The notes under the pieces: generated by a model
What the model saw: only the letters and a program-made list of their open reading frames with translations
Database searches by the model: none
Told to the model about the DNA's origin: nothing
Part shown: positions 1 to 7,569 of the stretch, piece after piece
Layout: each line of letters begins with the position of its first letter
Numbering within the stretch: the first letter of the stretch is position 1
From: Bacteroidia bacterium
Lineage (GTDB): Bacteria > Bacteroidota > Bacteroidia > Flavobacteriales > Flavobacteriaceae
Length of the DNA stretch: 8,560 bases
Assembly (NCBI GenBank): GCA_030425715.1
Contig: JAUIAA010000079.1
Coordinates: forward strand, 1-8,560
Reading direction: 5' to 3'
Translations under genes and position numbers: made by a program

Positions 1-1548
1 GACACCTTTTGTATTTATAAATATGGAAGCTATGTGCAATCTATGAATCATGAAAATGCTGAGCTCATTTTTGAATCGCAAAAAGTGCTACAAAAAGCAG
101 CTATTATTGGGTTTGAAGATTTGTTAGAAAAACAAAAAATAGCCTGGTCTAAAATTTGGGAAACGGCTGATATTGTAATTGAAGGAGATGTAAAAGCACA
201 ACAAGCTATTCGTTTCAATATTTTTCAACTCAATCAAACTTATTCTGGAGAAGATTCTCGACTAAATATAGGCCCAAAAGGTTTTACAGGTGAAAAATAT
301 GGTGGAAGTACTTACTGGGACACCGAAGCTTATTGTATCCCCTTCTATATGAGTACCAAAGACAAACAGGTGGCAAAAAACTTGTTGCTGTACCGCTACC
401 ATCAATTAGACAAAGCAATTGAAAATGCTGAAAAATTAGGGTTTAATAACGGTGCTGCTTTATATCCTATGGTTACCATGAATGGGGAAGAATGCCATAA
501 CGAGTGGGAAATTACTTTTGAAGAAATACATAGAAATGGAGCCATGATCTATGCCATTTACAACTATGTAAATTACACCAATGATTATAGCTATATACCT
601 CAATTTGGTATGGAAGTAATGATTGCCATTGCTAGATTTTGGCAACAGCGAGCTAATTTTTCTAAAGACAAAAATAAATACGTAATCCTTGGTGTTACAG
701 GCCCTAACGAATACGAAAACAACACAAACAATAATTGGTATACCAACTATTTAGCGCAATGGTGTATCCATTACACCTTAGAAAATCTAGAAATACTTAA
801 AACAGAATATCCTGAAGATTTTAACCTGATTATTGCGAAAACCAGCCTTAGTCTTAACGAACTTTCAAAATGGAAAGACGTAGCTGATCATATGTATCTT
901 CCTTATAGTGAAAAACACAATGTATATTTACAGCAAGATGGATTTTTAGACAAAGAACTGATAACTGTAGATCAATTGGATGCTTCGCAAAGACCGATTA
1001 ATCAAAAATGGTCTTGGGATAGAATTTTAAGGTCTCCATATATCAAACAAGCCGATGTTTTACAAGGATTTTACTTTTTTGAGAACAAATTCAGTAAAGA
1101 AAATATCATCAATCATTTTGATTTTTATGAGCCTTTAACCGTACATGAATCCTCACTTTCGCCATGCGTACATTCTATTTTAGCAGCTAAAATTGACCGT
1201 ATGGACAAGGCTTATGAAATGTATTTACGTACAGCAAGATTAGATCTTGATGATTACAACCATGAAGTGCATGAAGGTTTACACATTACAAGTATGGCGG
1301 GTACTTGGTTGTCTATTGTACAAGGATTTGGTGGAATGCGTAATTTTGATGGTAAATTATCCTTTACACCACAAATTCCTAAAGAATGGAAATCTTACTC
1401 TTTTAAAATTAATTTTAGAGGCGCTACAATTAAAGTTTACAAAAGCCATAAAGAATGTAAATTTATTAACGAATCTGAAACTCCAGTAAAGATTTTAGTA
1501 AATGGTAAAGAACAATCTTTAGAAAAAAACGAGTTGGTAAATATTTAA
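1..1548 (+). CDS. Maltose phosphorylase, GH65 (5' truncated by window edge)
   Basis: Family GH65 phosphorylases cleave maltose with inorganic phosphate, giving beta-D-glucose-1-phosphate and glucose. The frame is open from base 1, so the GTG at 34 is internal. The 515 visible codons are the C-terminal part of a protein usually about 750-790 aa, so roughly 250 N-terminal residues are missing. Visible family motifs are KGFTGEKYGGSTYWDTE (bases 277-327), NGEECHNEWEITFEEIHRNG (481-540), and GPNEYENN (from base 700), whose Glu at 709-711 matches the GH65 catalytic acid. The C-terminal block HESSLS...HSI, followed by AGTW...GFGGMR, is typical of the phosphate-binding side and end of the (alpha/alpha)6 barrel. 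The HNEWEITFEEIH loop and GPNEY (rather than GPDEYH) fit maltose phosphorylase better than kojibiose or trehalose phosphorylase; this specificity call is from family memory. It has no visible export signal and is expected in the cytoplasm, as the final step after the downstream extracytoplasmic amylases. Confidence 0.92.
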   Translation, partial: DTFCIYKYGSYVQSMNHENAELIFESQKVLQKAAIIGFEDLLEKQKIAWSKIWETADIVIEGDVKAQQAIRFNIFQLNQTYSGEDSRLNIGPKGFTGEKYGGSTYWDTEAYCIPFYMSTKDKQVAKNLLLYRYHQLDKAIENAEKLGFNNGAALYPMVTMNGEECHNEWEITFEEIHRNGAMIYAIYNYVNYTNDYSYIPQFGMEVMIAIARFWQQRANFSKDKNKYVILGVTGPNEYENNTNNNWYTNYLAQWCIHYTLENLEILKTEYPEDFNLIIAKTSLSLNELSKWKDVADHMYLPYSEKHNVYLQQDGFLDKELITVDQLDASQRPINQKWSWDRILRSPYIKQADVLQGFYFFENKFSKENIINHFDFYEPLTVHESSLSPCVHSILAAKIDRMDKAYEMYLRTARLDLDDYNHEVHEGLHITSMAGTWLSIVQGFGGMRNFDGKLSFTPQIPKEWKSYSFKINFRGATIKVYKSHKECKFINESETPVKILVNGKEQSLEKNELVNI

Positions 1549-1560
1549 TAAATTAATACG

Positions 1561-3432
1561 ATGAAAAAAGTTTTAAAATTAAAAATTGTGGTGGTTGTAA
1601 TCCTGTTTTTAGGTTACTCCCTAAATGCACAAACAGTAGAAAGAGTAGAACCTCCATTTTGGTGGTCGGGTATGAAAAATACGAGTTTGCAATTGTTGAT
1701 TTATGGAGAAAACATTTCATCATTATCGCCAAAAATTGAGAATACAGCGGTACAAATTACCAAAGTGCATCAAGCAAAAAGCCCCAATTATCTATTTGTA
1801 GATTTAGACATTTCCTATGCAAAAGCAGGAAAGTTTGAAATACTATTTTTAAAAGGCAAGAAAAGAAAACTAACTTACCATTACGAGCTTAAAGCACGAA
1901 AAAAAAATACAGAAAGTAAACTAGGTTTTGGCAGCTCAGACGCTATTTACCTCATCACACCAGATCGTTTTGCTAACGCCAATCCAAAAAATGATATCGT
2001 AAAGGGTTTAAAGGAAAACAAAATTGACCGCAACGATGATTATGCAAGACATGGTGGTGATATACATGGAATTACAAATCATTTAGATTATATAGATGAT
2101 TTGGGTTTTACCGCAATTTGGTCTTGTCCTTTACTTACCAATGATATGAAAAGTCAATCTTATCACGGGTACGCAATTACAGATTATTATCAAATTGATC
2201 CTCGCTTTGGGACTTTAGAAGATTATATTGCACTATCTGAAAAGGCTTCCAAAAAAGGAATAAAATTGATTATGGATCAAGTAGCTAACCATTGCGGATT
2301 AGAACATTGGTGGATGAAAGATTTACCATTTTCAGATTGGGTAAATTTTCAAAAAGATTTTGAAGCAGGAAAACCTACGACTTATTCTAACCACAAACGC
2401 ACTACCAACCAAGATTTTTATGCCTCTAATATAGACAAGAAAAGAATGTCGGATGGTTGGTTTGTAGATAGTATGCCAGATCTAAACCAACGTAATCCTT
2501 TTTTGGCCACTTATATTATTCAAAATAGTATTTGGTGGATAGAATTGGCTAACTTAGGAGGAATTAGACAGGATACTTATCCATATCCCGACAAAAATTT
2601 TATGGCCAAATGGGCAGGAGCAATTATGCAAGAATATCCAAATTTTAGCATTGTTGGCGAAGAGTGGAGCACAAACCCATTGTTAGTTAATTATTGGCAG
2701 GCAGGAGCTAATAATAAAGATAGTTATCAGTCTCATTTAACTTCTACAATGGATTTTCCTATGCAAAAAAATATTGTAGATGCGCTAAAAGAAGAGGAAT
2801 CTTGGGGCTCAGGTTTGGTAAAAATGTATGAAGGCTTAGCCAATGATTTTGCCTATGCTAACCCCGAAAAAATCATGATTTTTCCCGACAATCATGATAT
2901 GAGCAGAATTTATACCCAACTAAATGAAGATGTAGCTTTAACACAAATGGCTTTGGCTTATTTGTTAACCTTACCTCGAATTCCACAAATATACTACGGT
3001 ACCGAAATTTTAATGAACGATACTGCAAAACCAGGAGATCACGGTCTAATCAGAAGCGATTTCCCTGGAGGCTGGCAAGGAGATAAAGTCAATGCTTTTA
3101 CAGGAGATGGACTTAATTCCCAACAAAAAGAAATGCAATGGTTTGTAAAAACTTTACTACAATATCGCAAAAATAGCAAAGCTATACACCAAGGTAAAAC
3201 CAAGCATTTTGCTCCCAATAATGGTATTTACGTTTTGTCAAGAACTTTTGAAAACGAACAAGTAATACTTTTTTTGGTAAAAAAGCCACAAATTCTAGAT
3301 ATGGAGTATTACCAAGAGTTAAATCTAGATACTGTTCCTTATAAAAATATTCTCACCGGAAAAAAGTTGCAATTTTCACAAAACTTCAATTTTGATAAAG
3401 TTGGTGTTTATCTGTTTACATCCAAATTGTAA
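1561..3432 (+). CDS. Secreted SusA-like GH13 neopullulanase/cyclomaltodextrinase
   Basis: This 623-aa GH13 enzyme should hydrolyse alpha-1,4 links in maltodextrins, cyclodextrins or pullulan in the periplasm. Residues 1-23 form a signal peptide (basic start, VVVVILFLGYS core) ending LNA before Gln24, with no lipobox Cys. Residues 25-115 are a beta-sandwich beginning VERVEPPFWWSGM, the signature of the cyclomaltodextrinase N-terminal domain. The TIM barrel follows, with all four GH13 regions intact: D239-QVAN-H244, G334-IRQ-D338 (nucleophile), G366-E367 (acid/base) and N444-H445-D446 (transition-state stabiliser). A C-terminal beta domain occupies about 540-623. Length matches Bacteroides SusA (about 617 aa). 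The DRFANANPKND and DRNDDYARHGGD segments (134-167) resemble the metal-binding loop area of this group. It lies 12 nt after the maltose phosphorylase gene with no promoter between. GH13 fold and activity class are very secure; exact substrate is not. Confidence 0.93.
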   Translation: MKKVLKLKIVVVVILFLGYSLNAQTVERVEPPFWWSGMKNTSLQLLIYGENISSLSPKIENTAVQITKVHQAKSPNYLFVDLDISYAKAGKFEILFLKGKKRKLTYHYELKARKKNTESKLGFGSSDAIYLITPDRFANANPKNDIVKGLKENKIDRNDDYARHGGDIHGITNHLDYIDDLGFTAIWSCPLLTNDMKSQSYHGYAITDYYQIDPRFGTLEDYIALSEKASKKGIKLIMDQVANHCGLEHWWMKDLPFSDWVNFQKDFEAGKPTTYSNHKRTTNQDFYASNIDKKRMSDGWFVDSMPDLNQRNPFLATYIIQNSIWWIELANLGGIRQDTYPYPDKNFMAKWAGAIMQEYPNFSIVGEEWSTNPLLVNYWQAGANNKDSYQSHLTSTMDFPMQKNIVDALKEEESWGSGLVKMYEGLANDFAYANPEKIMIFPDNHDMSRIYTQLNEDVALTQMALAYLLTLPRIPQIYYGTEILMNDTAKPGDHGLIRSDFPGGWQGDKVNAFTGDGLNSQQKEMQWFVKTLLQYRKNSKAIHQGKTKHFAPNNGIYVLSRTFENEQVILFLVKKPQILDMEYYQELNLDTVPYKNILTGKKLQFSQNFNFDKVGVYLFTSKL

Positions 3433-3435
3433 AAT

Positions 3436-4572
3436 ATGATTAGGCCTGTTTTTTATCTGTTTTTTTTATGTACTTATGTGATGGGTGCGCAAGTAACTTT
3501 TATAATTGATAGCTTGCCAAAAACACAGGCTAAAAATAGTGCCATTTATATATCTGGCGATTTTGAAGGTTGGACAGGCGGACAAAAAAAATACAAGCTG
3601 ACGTATGGAAATGGACAGTATTCTATCACTTTACCTGTAACGAAAAAAAATGTTCTTTTTAAGTTTACCCAAGGCTCATGGAAAAACGTAGAAAAAAACA
3701 AAGATGGAAACGATATTACTAATAGAAAATATGTTCCAATAAAAGATAAGGATACCGTTTATATTCAAATCAAGAGCTGGCAATCTGATAAAAAAGATAG
3801 TAGCAACGATTTAAATGTATATACTTATGCCGAAGCGTTTGTAATGCCTGAATTGGATGGACGAAAACGAAAAATTTGGATGTATTTACCTCCAAACTAC
3901 AATAGTTCTAAAGAGCATTATCCTGTAATTTATATGCATGATGGACAAAATATTTTTAATCAAGCTACCTCTTATGCTGGAGAATGGCATGTAGACGAGA
4001 CCTTAAATGAACTTTATCTAAAACAAAAAAAGAAATTTATTGTTATTGCAATTGCAAATGGAGACTCTTTAAGAATTGAAGAATATACACCCTGGAAAAA
4101 TAAAAAATATGGTGGAGGAAGAGGAGACGATTATTTAAACTTTATTGTTCACACTTTAAAACCGCAGGTAGATGCTCAATTAAGAACATTATCTGGTCCA
4201 AAAAACACCGCTATAATTGGAAGTTCACTTGGAGGATTGATTTCTATGTATGCTGGATTAAAATACCCTCAAGTTTTTGGTAAAATTGGTGTTTTTTCTC
4301 CCGCTTTTTGGATTAATCCAAGTGTTTTTGATTATGCCAAAACACATGCTAAAATTCCCAATCAAAAAATCTATTTTAATATGGGAGAGCTAGAAGGTTC
4401 AGAGCCCATTGATCAAATGCACAAAATGATTAAAACTATTGAGCAAAATGGGTTTCCAAGTAAAAATATCAACGAAAAAATTATCCCAAAAGGAGCACAT
4501 AATGAAACTACTTGGAGTGCCGATTTTAAAGCCGCCGTTTTATGGCTTTTTGATGAAAAAACTACAAAATAA
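3436..4572 (+). CDS. Secreted esterase D/CE1-like alpha/beta-hydrolase with N-terminal starch-binding-like domain
   Basis: A 378-aa exported serine hydrolase. Residues 1-18 form a signal peptide (YLFFLCTYVMG, cleavage before Gln19). Residues 20-115 are a small beta domain with ISGDFEGW (39-46), KFTQGSWKNVEKNKDG (76-91) and NR (96-97), a pattern reminiscent of CBM20/CBM48 starch-binding modules. From about 128 the alpha/beta-hydrolase runs: RKIWMYLPPNY, then YPVIYMHDGQNIF, then EWHVDETL. The nucleophile elbow is GSSLGG (262-267) with Ser264. A candidate acid is Glu318 or Glu320 in GELEG, and His355 in GAHNETTW completes the triad. The catalytic half resembles the predicted hydrolases of COG2819 and the esterase D/Fes/CE1 group. 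It starts 3 nt after the upstream stop, so it is translationally close to the SusA-like gene and almost certainly co-transcribed. Substrate is unknown: an acylated glucan or an acyl-sugar is a guess from the operon. Feruloyl or acetyl-xylan esterases with CBM48 modules are known relatives in architecture, but nothing else here points to xylan. Confidence 0.82.
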   Translation: MIRPVFYLFFLCTYVMGAQVTFIIDSLPKTQAKNSAIYISGDFEGWTGGQKKYKLTYGNGQYSITLPVTKKNVLFKFTQGSWKNVEKNKDGNDITNRKYVPIKDKDTVYIQIKSWQSDKKDSSNDLNVYTYAEAFVMPELDGRKRKIWMYLPPNYNSSKEHYPVIYMHDGQNIFNQATSYAGEWHVDETLNELYLKQKKKFIVIAIANGDSLRIEEYTPWKNKKYGGGRGDDYLNFIVHTLKPQVDAQLRTLSGPKNTAIIGSSLGGLISMYAGLKYPQVFGKIGVFSPAFWINPSVFDYAKTHAKIPNQKIYFNMGELEGSEPIDQMHKMIKTIEQNGFPSKNINEKIIPKGAHNETTWSADFKAAVLWLFDEKTTK

Positions 4573-4586
4573 ATTTGTGATGTACT

Positions 4587-6461
4587 ATGTTTAATTTTTT
4601 TAAATACCTATTTTTCAGTATTACTTTATCTTTCTTTTCTAGCTGTAATAAACAGCAATCTGCTTTAAAAGAATCTACAAATCCAGAAGAAGGAAAAAAA
4701 GTAGTTTACCAAGTTTTTACCAGACTTTTTGGCAATGAAAATACCACAAATAAACCTTGGGGTACTATAGAAGAGAACGGAGTTGGAAAATTTAACGATT
4801 TTACCAATACTGCTTTACAAGAAATTAAAAACTTAGGAGTTACGCATATTTGGTATACAGGTGTTTTACACCATGCCATGGTTACGGATTATACAGCTTA
4901 TGGAATTTCTAATGACGATCCAGATGTAGTAAAAGGAAGAGCCGGCTCGCCTTATGCGGTAAAAGATTATTATAATGTTGATCCCGACTTGGCTGTAAAC
5001 CCAGATAAAAGATTACAAGAATTTGAAGAACTAATTGCAAGAACACATCAAAACGGATTAAAAGTAATTATTGATATTGTACCCAATCATATTGCAAGAA
5101 AATATGAGGGAAAAACCAATCCAAAAAACGTGTTAGATTTTGGGATAAAGGATGACACAACCGTAACTTACGCCAAAAACAATAATTTTTACTACGTGGT
5201 TGGGGAAAGCTTTAAAGTACCCAAATGGGAAAATCATTACCTTCCGCTTGATGGAGAAAAAAATAAACTTATAGATGGTAAATTTGAAGAAAAACCTGCC
5301 AAATGGACTGGCAATGGATCTAGGTTGTCACAACCAAATATGCACGACTGGTATGAAACAGTAAAAATAAACTACGGTATAAAACCTGATGGAACAAAAG
5401 ACTTTGAAACTTTACCACAAAATTTTGCAAAGTTATCTTATAAAGAACACCATGAATTTTGGAAAGATAAAGAAGTACCAGATTCATGGAAAAAATTTAA
5501 AGATGTTACCCAATATTGGTTAGAAAAAGGAGTAGATGGTTTTCGATACGATATGGCAGAAATGGTTCCTGTTGCATTTTGGAGCTATCTAAATTCGTCA
5601 ATAAAAATAAAAAATCCAAATGCTTTTTTATTGGCAGAAGTATACAATCCAAATCTGTATAGAGATTATATTCACTTAGGAAAAATGGATTATTTATATG
5701 ATAAGGTTGCGCTATACGACACCATAAAACACATTGTACAAGGATATGGTTTAACCGATAATTTACCTAACATACAAAAAGATATAGCCGATATAGAGCA
5801 TCAAATGTTACATTTTTTAGAAAATCATGACGAGCAACGCATTGCCAGTCCGCAATTTGCTGGTAGTGCTGTAAAAGGTAAACCAGCTATGGTGGTATCG
5901 GCAACCATAAGTAGTTCGCCAACCATGATTTATTTTGGACAAGAAGTTGGAGAGCCAGGAGCTGAAAATGCCGGGTTTGGAAAAGCTTCAAGGACTTCTA
6001 TATTTGACTATATTGGAGTGCCAAACCATCAACGATGGATGAATGGTAAAAAATTTGACGGTGGTTTGCTTTCAAAAAAAGAGCAACACCTTCGCGATTT
6101 TTACAAACGACTATTAAACTTTACTTTAAACAGTAAGGCTTTGATGGGTAATTATACAGAGATACATAGCTTTAATAGAAAAAACACCAAAAATTACAAC
6201 ACCAAAGTATTTTCGTTTGTTCGTTGGAAAGGGGAAGAAAAGCTAATTATTGTATCTAATTTTGATGCGGAGAACAGCTATACTTTTAATTTAAAAATTC
6301 CTAGTGAAATTATTAAATTATGGCATCTTAAAAAAGACCACTATACACTAACAGATCAGCTTTATGGTTTGTTCAAATGTAATTTAAAAGTTACAGATGA
6401 GATGGGTTCAGTAAAAATAGAACTTGCTCCCTTACAATCGTATATTCTAAAATTAGAATAG
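4587..6461 (+). CDS. GH13 alpha-amylase family lipoprotein
   Basis: A 624-aa glycoside hydrolase predicted to attack starch or maltodextrin at the outer membrane. The N-terminus is a lipoprotein signal: FFKYLFFSITLSFFSS followed by Cys20. The barrel begins at VVYQVFTRLFGN (39-50). Conserved regions are intact: D163-IVPN-H168, G318-FRY-D322 (nucleophile), A350-E351 (acid/base) and N413-H414-D415. The spacing between regions I and II is 159 residues, against about 99 in the upstream GH13, so domain B is enlarged (about 170-310) and includes an HDWYETVKINYG segment. The DMAEMVPVAFW run after the nucleophile is characteristic of a known bacterial GH13 group. A C-terminal beta domain spans about 530-624. 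Residues after Cys20 (NKQQSALKE) lack an adjacent acidic cluster, so surface export is not evident. It starts 14 nt after the esterase stop. An ATG at 4580 is in another frame and terminates within five codons, supporting the 4587 start. Endo-acting alpha-amylase is the best guess; a transferase activity cannot be excluded. Confidence 0.9.
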   Translation: MFNFFKYLFFSITLSFFSSCNKQQSALKESTNPEEGKKVVYQVFTRLFGNENTTNKPWGTIEENGVGKFNDFTNTALQEIKNLGVTHIWYTGVLHHAMVTDYTAYGISNDDPDVVKGRAGSPYAVKDYYNVDPDLAVNPDKRLQEFEELIARTHQNGLKVIIDIVPNHIARKYEGKTNPKNVLDFGIKDDTTVTYAKNNNFYYVVGESFKVPKWENHYLPLDGEKNKLIDGKFEEKPAKWTGNGSRLSQPNMHDWYETVKINYGIKPDGTKDFETLPQNFAKLSYKEHHEFWKDKEVPDSWKKFKDVTQYWLEKGVDGFRYDMAEMVPVAFWSYLNSSIKIKNPNAFLLAEVYNPNLYRDYIHLGKMDYLYDKVALYDTIKHIVQGYGLTDNLPNIQKDIADIEHQMLHFLENHDEQRIASPQFAGSAVKGKPAMVVSATISSSPTMIYFGQEVGEPGAENAGFGKASRTSIFDYIGVPNHQRWMNGKKFDGGLLSKKEQHLRDFYKRLLNFTLNSKALMGNYTEIHSFNRKNTKNYNTKVFSFVRWKGEEKLIIVSNFDAENSYTFNLKIPSEIIKLWHLKKDHYTLTDQLYGLFKCNLKVTDEMGSVKIELAPLQSYILKLE

Positions 6462-6577
6462 ATTTTACTCCGTTTTTAAGAGAGCTTCATGATTGTTATC
6501 TTTACAATAAAGTGCTTTCCGTTTATAAATAAAAAATAATTGTACTTTCGAAAGGTAAAAAGTAAAAAGCCTTTTAT
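6462..6577 (+). promoter_or_regulatory. Intergenic region with candidate promoter for the AraC-type regulator
   Basis: The 116-nt gap separates the glucan operon from the regulator gene. TACTTTCG at 6543-6550 differs at one position from the Bacteroidota -7 consensus TAnnTTTG and sits 27 nt before the TTG start. TTTA at 6522-6525, 17 nt upstream, is a possible weak -33 element (consensus TTTG). The 10-bp perfect palindrome CTTTCGAAAG (6545-6554) overlaps the -7 element, and two tandem GTAAAAA units (6555-6568) follow it. Either could be a regulator site, but short AT-rich repeats are common by chance. ATTGT (6492-6496) and ACAAT (6504-6508) could form a weak hairpin after the operon. It has no U-tract and is not a convincing terminator. 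Confidence 0.5.
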
Positions 6578-7438
6578 TTGAAACCCTTACTAATTGATAG
6601 AAGTAATTTAGAAAACGAATCCTTTACCACCAAAAGGCATTGTTTTCCTCATTTTTTAAAAGTTTGGCACCATCATCCCGAACTGGAATTGGTGGTGGTT
6701 TTAAAAAGTAGGGGTACTAGATTTATTGGTGACAGTATTGCTCCGTTTAGGGAAGGTGAAGTTGTTTTAATTGGTCAAGATTTACCCCATATGTGGTTGA
6801 ATAATCAAGAGTATTTTGAAAAAAATACTAATCTCCAAGCCGAGGCAATTGCCATACATTTTAAAGAAAATTTTGCAGGTCTTGACTTTTTACAAATGCC
6901 AGAAATAAAAGCCATTGCAAGATTATTGAAAAAGGCAACATTAGGTATACACTTTCTTGGGGACACCACTGGTATTGTTAAAAAAATAAAAACGATTTAC
7001 CAATTGGAAGGTTTTGATAAAACCATTGCATTTATACAATTATTAAACCAATTGGCACACCACAAAAACATACAGTTATTATCTAGCAAAGGATTTGTAA
7101 ATTCCTTTGGCGAAACTGGAAGAAAAAATTTACATGGTGTTTACGAATATATTTTTGAAAATTTTAAACAGAATATTTCGCTAAACGATATTGCTAAAAT
7201 TGCCCATATGAATCCTTCTGCTTTTAGCAGATTTTTTAAACGCATGAACCAAAAAACATTTACCACCTATTTAAGTGAAGTAAGAATTGGTTATGCCTGT
7301 AAACTTTTGATGGAAAACAAGTATAATGTTGCCCAAATATGCTACGAATCAGGGTTTAATAATATTTCTAATTTTAATCGGCAATTCAGAAAAATTAAGA
7401 ATTGCAACCCATCTTTTTATGCTAAACAGCATATCTAA
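6578..7438 (+). CDS. AraC/XylS-family transcriptional regulator with cupin sensor domain
   Basis: A 286-aa cytoplasmic DNA-binding regulator. The N-terminal part (about 15-100) is a cupin-like ligand-binding domain with HHHPELELVVVL (31-42), GTRFIGD (46-52) and LPHMW (69-73), the usual AraC sugar-sensor pattern. The C-terminal part (about 185-286) has two helix-turn-helix motifs: SLNDIAKIAHMNPSAFSRFF (201-220), and the second from NVAQICYESGF through NFNRQFRK (250-272), the classic AraC signature. The start is TTG: an in-frame TAA lies at 6563-6565, no ATG occurs between it and the gene, and the next in-frame ATG (about codon 107) would remove the whole cupin domain. Effector is unknown. It lies 131 nt ahead of, and on the same strand as, an L-fuconate dehydratase gene, so a role in fucose or fuconate use is the better guess. 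Control of the upstream glucan operon is the alternative. Confidence 0.92.
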   Translation: MKPLLIDRSNLENESFTTKRHCFPHFLKVWHHHPELELVVVLKSRGTRFIGDSIAPFREGEVVLIGQDLPHMWLNNQEYFEKNTNLQAEAIAIHFKENFAGLDFLQMPEIKAIARLLKKATLGIHFLGDTTGIVKKIKTIYQLEGFDKTIAFIQLLNQLAHHKNIQLLSSKGFVNSFGETGRKNLHGVYEYIFENFKQNISLNDIAKIAHMNPSAFSRFFKRMNQKTFTTYLSEVRIGYACKLLMENKYNVAQICYESGFNNISNFNRQFRKIKNCNPSFYAKQHI

Positions 7439-7453
7439 TAATTACTATTATTA
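7436..7453 (+). terminator. Possible weak AT-only hairpin after the regulator gene
   Basis: TAATAAT (7436-7442) and ATTATTA (7447-7453) form a perfect 7-bp inverted repeat with a TACT loop, beginning in the stop codon. It is followed by a T-rich stretch (CTTATTTTTAAT). The stem has no G or C and would be unstable, so this may be chance in AT-rich DNA. Confidence 0.22.
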
Positions 7454-7525
7454 CTTATTTTTAATATTTATCGTTAAAAAAGCAAATTTAGTATCGTATT
7501 TAGCCAATTATGTAGTAGCACCTCA

Positions 7526-7546
7526 GGTTATCAACCCTTAAATTTG
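7526..7546 (+). promoter_or_regulatory. Candidate promoter -7 element and operator-like palindrome for the fuconate dehydratase gene
   Basis: TAAATTTG at 7539-7546 is an exact match to the Bacteroidota -7 consensus TAnnTTTG and lies 23 nt before the ATG at 7570. No clear TTG/TTTG -33 element is visible at the usual 17-23 nt distance. That may mean activator dependence, as expected for an AraC-type target. GGTTATCAACC (7526-7536), with arms GGTT and AACC, sits directly upstream and could be a regulator contact site. This is one of the few GC-containing stretches in the 131-nt gap. Confidence 0.42.
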
Positions 7547-7569
7547 ATTTCCTCAATTTTAAATGAATT

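Noticed and set aside
34..36. GTG as the start codon of the GH65 gene
   Set aside because: The frame is open to base 1 and the upstream codons continue family-like sequence. The protein is about 250 residues short of family length, so the true start is outside the window.
460..645. A 61-codon minus-strand open frame
   Set aside because: It lies fully inside the GH65 gene antisense to conserved catalytic-domain motifs and has no family features. It is a shadow frame.
1247..1489. An 80-codon plus-strand open frame in another phase
   Set aside because: It overlaps the conserved C-terminal end of the GH65 gene, and its residues are a frame-shifted reading of it.
7326..7541. A 71-codon open frame overlapping the regulator's 3' end
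   Set aside because: It begins inside the second helix-turn-helix of the AraC gene. Its tail is low-complexity Tyr/Leu-rich translation of AT-rich intergenic DNA.
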